Source: Vitis vinifera (lineage: Eukaryota > Streptophyta > Magnoliopsida > Vitales > Vitaceae). Taken from it: a DNA stretch of 64,000 nt. The position numbers and the translations under genes were made by a program. The notes beneath the pieces are model-generated. The model made no database searches. It was not told the origin of the DNA and saw only the letters and a list, made by a program, of their open reading frames with translations. Each line of letters begins with the position of its first letter. The stretch's first letter is position 1. Below are positions 57,304 to 64,000 of this stretch, in pieces. The stretch lies in the NCBI RefSeq assembly GCF_030704535.1, contig NC_081817.1, positions 3,239,001 through 3,303,000 on the forward strand. The letters are read 5' to 3'.

Positions 57304-57320
57304 CACGTGGCGGTGACGTC
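57304..57320 (+). promoter_or_regulatory. G-box plus TGACGTC element
   Basis: CACGTG at 57304-57309 and TGACGTC at 57314-57320, both binding cores of plant bZIP factors. Further ACGT cores lie at 57356-57363 (ACACGTGT) and 57552-57558 (CACGTCA). Confidence 0.5.
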
Positions 57321-57454
57321 CCGTACGAAAACGACGCAGTCCACCCTTACCTTTTACACGTGTACATTACCACAAGCATCTTCATAAAGCCCATTCAAGA
57401 AAAATGGAGGGAAAATGAAGGGTCCAGATTTAAATGCATGTGGTACCACAAAAG

Positions 57455-57462
57455 TTTCCCGC
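57455..57462 (+). promoter_or_regulatory. E2F site in the SMR promoter
   Basis: TTTCCCGC, an exact E2F consensus, continued by GCC. It lies about 225 bases before the TATA box. Confidence 0.55.
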
Positions 57463-57678
57463 GCCGACTTGTGGAAGAAGGTCGGTGGAAGTAGGGGCAC
57501 AATGATCCACGCAGGCACAAAGTGATGACTTTGAGAGGGCCACATAGACTCCACGTCATCGGCGCCTCCTGTTGCTTCCACCTCAAGCCTGGATAATTGA
57601 AGGATGGGCTTATGGAGGAAGCCAAAGCCACCCACAATTCTCCACTATATCAGCTGTTGCATGATTGTTGGGTGCCTG

Positions 57679-57685
57679 TATAAAA
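57679..57685 (+). promoter_or_regulatory. TATA box of the SMR gene
   Basis: TATAAAA, 56 bases before the ATG at 57741; this places the transcript start near 57710 with a very short leader. Confidence 0.7.
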
Positions 57686-57740
57686 CAGAAAAACAACACT
57701 TTACCACCTATCCTCATTTCATAGCTATCTATCTCTCTCA

Positions 57741-57953
57741 ATGGAGGTGAATGAGGCAGCGGGGGAGGGCTGCAGGACTCCCAGGCACAGTGGGTGTCGC
57801 ATACCGGCGGCCTTGGCGTGCCCGCCGGCGCCCAAGAAGAAGCCATTTCAGGGGAATAATAAGAAGCAGGAGATGCCCAAGAATGGGTATTTTCAGCCAC
57901 CGGATCTGGAGGTTCTGTTTGCGATTCCATCGAGGAGGGAAGCTTGTGCGTAA
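57741..57953 (+). CDS. SMR: SIAMESE-RELATED cyclin-dependent kinase inhibitor (SMR4-like)
   Basis: A single exon of 70 residues. It shows the family's motif order: EGCRTPRHSGCRIP (9-22), the basic-proline block CPPAPKKKP (27-35) and the C-terminal PPDLEVLF (53-60), which resembles the cyclin-binding motif shared with ICK/KRP proteins. Length and motif spacing fit the short SMR4-type members. SMR proteins bind CDK-cyclin complexes in the nucleus, halt division and promote endoreduplication, often under stress. The start is chosen because it follows a TATA box by 56 bases and no upstream in-frame ATG is near. The GC-rich coding sequence contrasts with its surroundings, as is usual for this family. 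It is transcribed away from ARP5. Confidence 0.92.
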   Translation: MEVNEAAGEGCRTPRHSGCRIPAALACPPAPKKKPFQGNNKKQEMPKNGYFQPPDLEVLFAIPSRREACA

Positions 57954-60900
57954 CTGGGTGAATTGTAGATAGTGTAATCTACGTATATGATTTATTTATT
58001 ATCTTTGAGGTCAGGAAACCTGAAAATAATTCAGATTTGGCAAGTGTAGTTGAGGATTGATTGATATACGATAGAGTATTGTTCGATAATTGTAGTCTGT
58101 TTTGATGAAGTTAAAAGGGCATGGTGTATGTCTAGCCTGTAGGCAATTCTTGTTTGTCGTGTTGGTTATTTATCGCTATTTGCTTTTTCAGATTCAGAAG
58201 CTCTTTCTCTCCCCCTTTGTGGATTTTACTTTTCATGTTATAACTTTTGAGCAGATCTCGGGCCTGGTCTGGGGTCTGAGAGTTGAGGGTCCATTTTCCA
58301 TTAGAAAGCCCGCTCCATTAGCAGCCCATGTGGGAGGTGGGGCTGGACTTTGATTGAATCAACTCCCTAGCAAAAATGAAGAGGCCCAATGGCTGGGCTG
58401 TCAGCATATGGGTAGCCCAGTTGGATATGCCCAAGCCACAACTCTCCACTTTGCATCCCCCTTTAAAACATCCGAGCTCATGATTGGAAGGGAAGGATAT
58501 ATTATTGGGGAGTAATGATTCTGTGGGAGATTATTACCGAGAAATGTTATGAAAGTCATGGCAAGTGGTAACTGGTAAGAGCCTGGAGGATAAGGCCTTG
58601 CTGATGGATTTGAGTTATTGTACTAACTCAACGAAGGGCACTTTTGTACTTGACGGGTGTGGGTACGGTGGTTTTACTTGGACATTGGATTCCCCCTATA
58701 AAGACCTAATGGATAGGGTCTAGGGTAGGGGGTGGTCCATTGGCTCCACCCTATTATATTGTTCCTAGGCCATGGCTACATCATTGTACGGTCTCCAACT
58801 CATTTCACCATAGCAACATCATGAGATTTCAACTATGTACCCGCATCCTGCTGAAAAGGCCTCGCCCAATGCACTGGCCCAAACAGCTTCCTTTAGCTTC
58901 ATCAGCCAGCCCAAATCACATGCATGCAGAATAGGCATTCACACATGTAACCTATTTGGGTAGTTTTTTTGGTAATCAAAATTTACACACGGAATAAAGA
59001 AGACACCATGAATCTTTGATATTTTTTTGGGGTTGAGTGGGGTCTTCGTGTTGGGCCAAGGCAATCCAATCAAATGCAGTAGTAATGATATGGTAGGCTA
59101 AATAGAGATGAACCCCTTATCAAAGGGACTAAAAGGCAATTAAATGTCTGTAGGACAGCCCTGAAACACTAGAGAGAAATGATAAAAGGTACCGAGAAAT
59201 GGCTAAATGTGAAATGATATGGGCTGCCACTTGATGTGTCCTGCCGGTGATTCAGCTTTCTGCTATAATTGTTGGCAAAACTGCTAGGACCAAGTGCTAG
59301 CTGACGCCTCTCCTGCTGGTTTTTAATCTTCATGTATGTCCTGTGTCCAGCTCTCAACCAAAAGCTCCCCAAAAGAGAAAACAAAAAGACCATCTCATCT
59401 CTCTATTATTAACCACTTCTTCCCTTTGAAGTACATTCATTATTATTAGTTCGATTGTACCGGATGAACTATGTTTTCACTATTTCAGCGTGATTGGGAC
59501 CACCACCATGGAAACCATGCCAAAAGTTACCCTCCATATCAACAGGCTGGTTCATACCATCAATTCAATCCCAAGCTCAAATCCTCTGAAATTATTATTT
59601 TCTTCCAGGACAGGCCCACACCGTCTACATATTTTGAAAAAGAAAAAGAAAAAAAGGAGTTAATAGTACCATCCAAATAGGTTTGTATTCAATGCTGTTG
59701 GCTAGGGCTTTAACAGAAGTTAATAGCAAGCTTTCACATGGTAGGAGTGGTGAGAAAATAGAAGGAAGTTGGTACACTTAAGGCAGTTTCTTTTAAGGCA
59801 CTACCCTTGCATGCATGCATGTGTTTTGCCAGTAAAATTTTAGTAAATTGCCATGAATACATGGGCTCAAAGGAGAATTAGTCAAACCGCAGGTATAACA
59901 CTATGACTTTTTCTTATATTATTCCAATAGGATCTTGACGCGTGCCTATGTACATCATCCATCTCTCGTTAAGAGAGAGAGAGAGAGAGAGTTCACTCAA
60001 CTGACAGCTTATTAGACATTTTATCAGATGAGATCAAATGAGTTGGTGGTCCTCAACTGATCGATCATCACATCAGATGGAGCTAAGGGAGCTCTAGGGG
60101 TCAGGCTGATAGGGAGATGATCAGAGAAGAAATTTAATTGGTGGCGGAGTCATTTCTCACATTTCCTTTTGCGTTGCATGGCATCATCACACACTAAAAC
60201 CCCATCAATTGATGCAGTTTGTGAGACTGAAAGAGGGGGACAGCATATGCTTACACCTACTCCAAGGCATACGGGAAAGAGAGAGGACCAAAATAGCAAC
60301 TCGATCCATCCCATGGACCATGCATGAGACGGAGCTTGTTTTTCTCACGAACGCATAAGCCCTCAACAATCTTTCAGTCTCAACTTCACCACCCAGATTC
60401 CTCCGAGTAAACCCGATCTTTCTCCTCTCTCGATAAGATGTTAATTTTATTTTGAACTCAAGGACATAAACACGAATACCCAAAAATTCTTCATTATTTA
60501 CAATCATAACTTGGATTTGGATTTGTCTCGGTAATTACGAAACCCAGAACCCCTGCAACAAGTTGGGGAAATAATGGTTGTTTGGATGCTTTGGAGCTCT
60601 GTCCTGGTACTGAGACTGGAATTGAATTACTGACCACCTTTGAAATTAATCTTTAGGTGGTGAGGGAGGACGAGGAAAGCAAAGAAAAAGTCGAATTTAA
60701 AGAAGGGTGGGGAAAGACATTAAGATAGAGTGGGTGGGAGAAATAAAGTAACTGAAAGAAGGCTATACCATCAGTAGGCTGAGGACATTGGAATTTCCAT
60801 TTGGAGTAAGCTATGGTTGCAGTTACTGCAACATAGCACCTGTTGTGTAGTATCCAAGCCTATCTTCAGTCTTCAGCGAAATTTCCGGGTAATATTTGAC

Positions 60901-63100
60901 AAATCATTTCAGTGCTGTTTAATCTTCCCAACGACCAAACAAAAGCACATTAGGGTTTCACTGGTTCTACCCGAAGAAGAAGACAAGAAAGTATGAACTG
61001 TATTGATTCATTAAAAACACTAATAGGCATTTAGAAGAAGGAGCTTGAGCTCGGATGATGCAATGTTACTCGATAGGAAATTAATTAGGGGTGAATGCAT
61101 CAGTCAATTTGAATACTGAAAATTGAAAAAAAAAACTACGTATATACAGTTGAATGACAGTGACCCAGCACCTTTCTTTCTAATAAATTGAGCACTTTTA
61201 TAATTGTGTTTATGAAGTTGTTAGGCAATAGAATTAGTCCAATCTAGTTGAATAAGGGCTTTCTGTGGTTAATTTATAGGGCCTATGTCACTATGATATA
61301 TAGTGATGGCATTATAATAATCATTTTCCTTAATTTAAAAAAAGAAGGGGATGAAAAGAACAGTCCAGTTGTCATGGTTAGATATTATTTAGAAAATATC
61401 TAACTGATAACGAGCAATGACCCACTCACAGGAACGAGATATTTATCTGGAAATAATGGAAAAACTTGCTTGGGAATAGCACAAGGGTGATGAAGATCAG
61501 AATGGTCCGGTTTTATATATCTAAATCAGGTGTTGGTGAAGGAGTAATAGCAGCTTTTAATTGGTTTTGAAAGGAGGAAAAAGGCTGTTGGCCACGAGAA
61601 AAGCACGTAGCCCCCACTCGTGTAAAAAGAAGATCTGAAGCAAATCCATGACTTAAGGGTACAGTAGGTTTTCTTCTACACTCTCTTAATCTTAGTGATG
61701 CTTACATGAACTTGGTTGAAACTTGAGAGAGACACTTATGATCGACCCTTTTGTTTGTTTCTTTCCCACATTTGAGCTGGGAGCATGTGATGATGATGAA
61801 GAGGACGATCCATGTCACCCCCCCTCTCTCTAAAGCTTTTTTGTATTTTTATTATTGGGTTTTCAAAAGTGAAAAAGAGGGTGTGATTTGACACACCAGT
61901 GAGGAGACTTGAGTAAAACCTGATTTAAAAACCTAGTTCTGTTTAGGGCTAGGGCTCAAAGGTTCCCCAGGAGAGAATTATTGTAGTTGTTATTGTTTTA
62001 GACATCTAAGCAAAGCACAATGGTAACTGTCAAAAGATTAGCTCCTTCCCCCCAAGTTCATAGGCCTCCTCCTTGTACCCCAACTTTGAAGTTCTCAATT
62101 TCAGTTATACATATATCCACATGCCTTATCTTTACTAAATTGTCTGGACATAGCATGACAATCAAATTTCCCTTGCCTTGGTGATAATTTGTGATAAAAT
62201 CAGACAATTCTACATAATATAATTCATGTGTTGTGCCCTATCATAAGAATTTAAAAATACAATTAATCATATGCACCATAAAGGTTGGGAGTAGCATGTT
62301 GGAAGAATAAAGTCAATAGCTGCTGATGCTCATTTTGTTATATATGTGACTAATGGAATGACAGCATATCAACTAAAGCTAAGTCAAATCATTAGATAAT
62401 CTCTTCTATCATGACTTAGCAATTTTTTTTTTTAATTAACATGAGGAGATATCCACTTGCAATAATCATATAGCCTTATACTTCTAATCCTAATATGGGA
62501 TCTTTCTGGTGCCCAAGTTGCAGCTGCCTATTCATTTGATTGAGATTGCTGAATTGTTTCCTAAGGTGGTCAAATTGATGGCAAACTATAGGTAGCTTAT
62601 AAAACCCTCTATCTATGATCCAGAAAATGCCCCTGATAATATGTTTTTGAGTCTCACTTATCCTAATTGAGGGCTGATGAGAACAAACAATTCAATGGAA
62701 AGAGTTTTAGATCTTTCTGCTATGAGAGAACTTACCGTTAATAGTAGATAAAGCTGCTAGGAATGATACCCATATCATTTTTCCTTCTCTACCCCACACC
62801 GGACTTCATCACATGCCAGAATATTTCCTTACTGAAAAAGAAAATTTTCCTATTTTAGGAGAAGAAAAACAAAATTCTGACCCTAAAAGAAGAAACAGTT
62901 TGAAAATAATTCTACCCAGGTTGTTTTAGGTTGTCTTCACTCCCATTTTTCCAAACCAAGCAAGAACTCTGACCTAATCTTTTTTCAAGCATTCAAAAGA
63001 AAACATGCATACATATTTTGAATAGGATTTTGAAGGACTCATCACGATTTAAAAACAAGTTGCGGAGTTGGAGATATTCAAAAGGGGATTGGTGGGTGTG
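57954..63100. other. Gene-poor region downstream of the SMR gene
   Basis: I find no supportable gene on either strand. The open frames present are short and unlike known families. Visible items are a GA microsatellite near 59968-59991, T and A runs, and ordinary AT-rich DNA. Composition is less AT-rich than the other intergenic parts, so it may be a long promoter region for a gene beyond the window. Confidence 0.5.
59968..59991. repeat. GA dinucleotide repeat
   Basis: About eleven GA units following GTTAA. Confidence 0.8.
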
Positions 63101-63230
63101 ACTATGAACCAGCCAAGCTGTCGAAGCCTCGAAGATTGAAGAGAGGAGTGTCAAAGGAGTTAGTGGCCTGACGCGTGGAATAGTGGAAAAAGGGGGGAGT
63201 TTCTGACTAAAAAAGAGTAGTGGTATTATT

Positions 63231-63470
63231 ATGGTACACGGTCATCAAAGTAAATCCAGGGAGAGCAGTTTGTACGAGGAGGATGTGTGGGCTATGCTCC
63301 ACTACTCCGTGTTCGACGCTTGTCACTCTTCTGCGCCTTTCTCCTCCATTCCGTACAGTTGCAGCCCCATCAATGTCACGTCCTCATCTCTTTCCCCTCC
63401 ATCTACATGCGTGGTTCTGGTTTCTGTTTATATATTATCTGCTTTTATTTACAGTGAATACCCTCTATGA
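63231..63470 (+). CDS. Weak candidate small ORF, 79 residues, unknown
   Basis: The ORF starts at an ATG within a locally more GC-rich stretch (63200-63460). It reads a Ser/Pro-rich segment with YEEDVWAML near residue 19 and a hydrophobic C-terminal part. The acidic-acidic-Asp-Val-Trp motif recalls the DVW signature of plant S40 senescence-regulator proteins, but the rest does not fit. A second frame over the same bases is also open, which weakens the case. It may be non-coding. Confidence 0.15.
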   Translation: MVHGHQSKSRESSLYEEDVWAMLHYSVFDACHSSAPFSSIPYSCSPINVTSSSLSPPSTCVVLVSVYILSAFIYSEYPL

Positions 63471-63510
63471 ACCCTCTGAATTACCAACTTGTCCAGGGGC
63501 GTCTCCTTAA

Positions 63511-64000
63511 ATGAATGAAAGATTAAAGTTTCCAATGGCCTCCTGGTCCAAGGATGCTCCCCAAGGGCTTTTCAGGTCACCCCTTCAGTACAAATAGTAT
63601 ATATTAAGGGTATATTGATATTCTCATTCATATGTATCTAAAAGGAAAAAGATTCACTAAAAGCTTTCTTGACTATTTGTTGAAAATTCAGAATGGATGT
63701 TTATATGCTTGTGATAATATTCCTCCAGCTGCCATGGATGCTTCCATTTCAAACACTCCATGATTTATGTTTTGAGCATTGCTATATCTTGTGCCTAATG
63801 TGGCGGACATCCTTAGGCCATTTCGCTTTCCTCCTCCTAAACCAGGGCCTAACATGTCTGCACATTAGTGGAATTGGTGAAATTACCCCATCGGAACATT
63901 AATCTTCAACTTTTGTTCATCACTTTGTGAAGACTATTGAGGTGAAGCTTAGAACAGTTTCCATGGATTTAGCTTTGAACAATGTGGCAATTGATCCCTG
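63511..64000. other. Right edge of the window, no gene seen
   Basis: Ordinary sequence without a supported open frame or RNA. Confidence 0.4.

Larger units (their letters stand above)
56382..57678. promoter_or_regulatory. Divergent promoter region between ARP5 and the SMR gene
   Basis: About 1.36 kb separates the two start codons. Bases 56560-57110 are AT-rich. From about 57120 to 57740 the sequence is more GC-rich and holds several ACGT-core elements and an E2F site, which belong by position to the SMR gene. No other gene is seen. Confidence 0.6.

Noticed and set aside
60076-60096. Similarity to miR159/miR319 (AAGGGAGCTCTA end)
   Set aside because: About five mismatches to miR159, and no matching 5' arm in the 200 bases upstream.
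59038-63100. Several open frames of 60-100 residues downstream of SMR
   Set aside because: No family resemblance, no consistent splice sites, and composition like the surrounding non-coding DNA.
63565-63585. Similarity to miR398 (shared CAGGTCACCCCTT end)
   Set aside because: Several mismatches at the 5' end and no complementary arm nearby to form a precursor hairpin.
1-64000. CRISPR arrays, prokaryotic operons, integrases and phage genes
   Set aside because: Not expected and not seen; all genes show plant nuclear structure.

Overview
The window is nuclear DNA of a eudicot. Evidence: GT-AG introns, AT-rich intergenic DNA full of small transposons, a Ty3/Gypsy chromovirus primed by the plant initiator-Met tRNA, and plant-specific gene families (GRAS LISCL type, SIAMESE-related CDK inhibitor). 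Gene structures and repeats would suit a woody eudicot such as grapevine, but the species is inference.

Region 1 (1-33.4 kb) is a tandem array of six GRAS-family transcription regulator loci of the LISCL (SCL9/SCL14-like) type, all on the + strand. In order they are a 5'-cut gene (2-1693), an intact gene (4349-6571), a dead copy split by a retrotransposon (about 8170-19791), a copy with an 8-bp deletion that shifts the frame before an open GRAS domain (21673-23851), and two intact genes (27141-29306 and 31107-33353). Every copy whose leader lies in the window and is complete has one intron in the 5' UTR directly before the start. Internal signatures divide the array into two lineages (copies 1, 2, 6 and copies 3, 4, 5). 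A 9.6-kb chromodomain Gypsy element (8538-18119, minus strand) sits inside copy 3 with a 5-bp target duplication.

Region 2 (33.4-46.4 kb) holds a tRNA-Glu(TTC), a six-exon FtsJ/RrmJ-type 2'-O-ribose rRNA methyltransferase (+ strand, 233 aa) and, tail to tail with it, a ten-exon FIZZY-RELATED/CCS52A activator of the anaphase-promoting complex (minus strand, 471 aa). An exact 140-bp tandem duplication abuts the FZR stop codon. Upstream of FZR lies a 2.46-kb non-autonomous DNA transposon (43441-45899). It is a giant foldback made of more than twenty small palindromes of the type GGAAATCGTCTCTT/AAGAGACGATTTCC, flanked by a 10-bp target duplication. This is the most unusual structure in the window.

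Region 3 (46.4-58 kb) carries ACTIN-RELATED PROTEIN 5 (minus strand, 12 exons, 725 aa, INO80 complex) and, divergently, a single-exon 70-aa SIAMESE-RELATED CDK inhibitor whose promoter has a TATA box, a consensus E2F site and several ACGT elements. FZR, ARP5 and SMR all act around cell cycle, endoreduplication and genome maintenance. I take that proximity as chance unless synteny says otherwise.

Region 4 (58-64 kb) has no gene I can support. It contains one weak small ORF candidate near 63.2 kb. All gene models were built by reading splice sites and reading frames by eye and by comparison with remembered family sequences; no alignment or database search was run.
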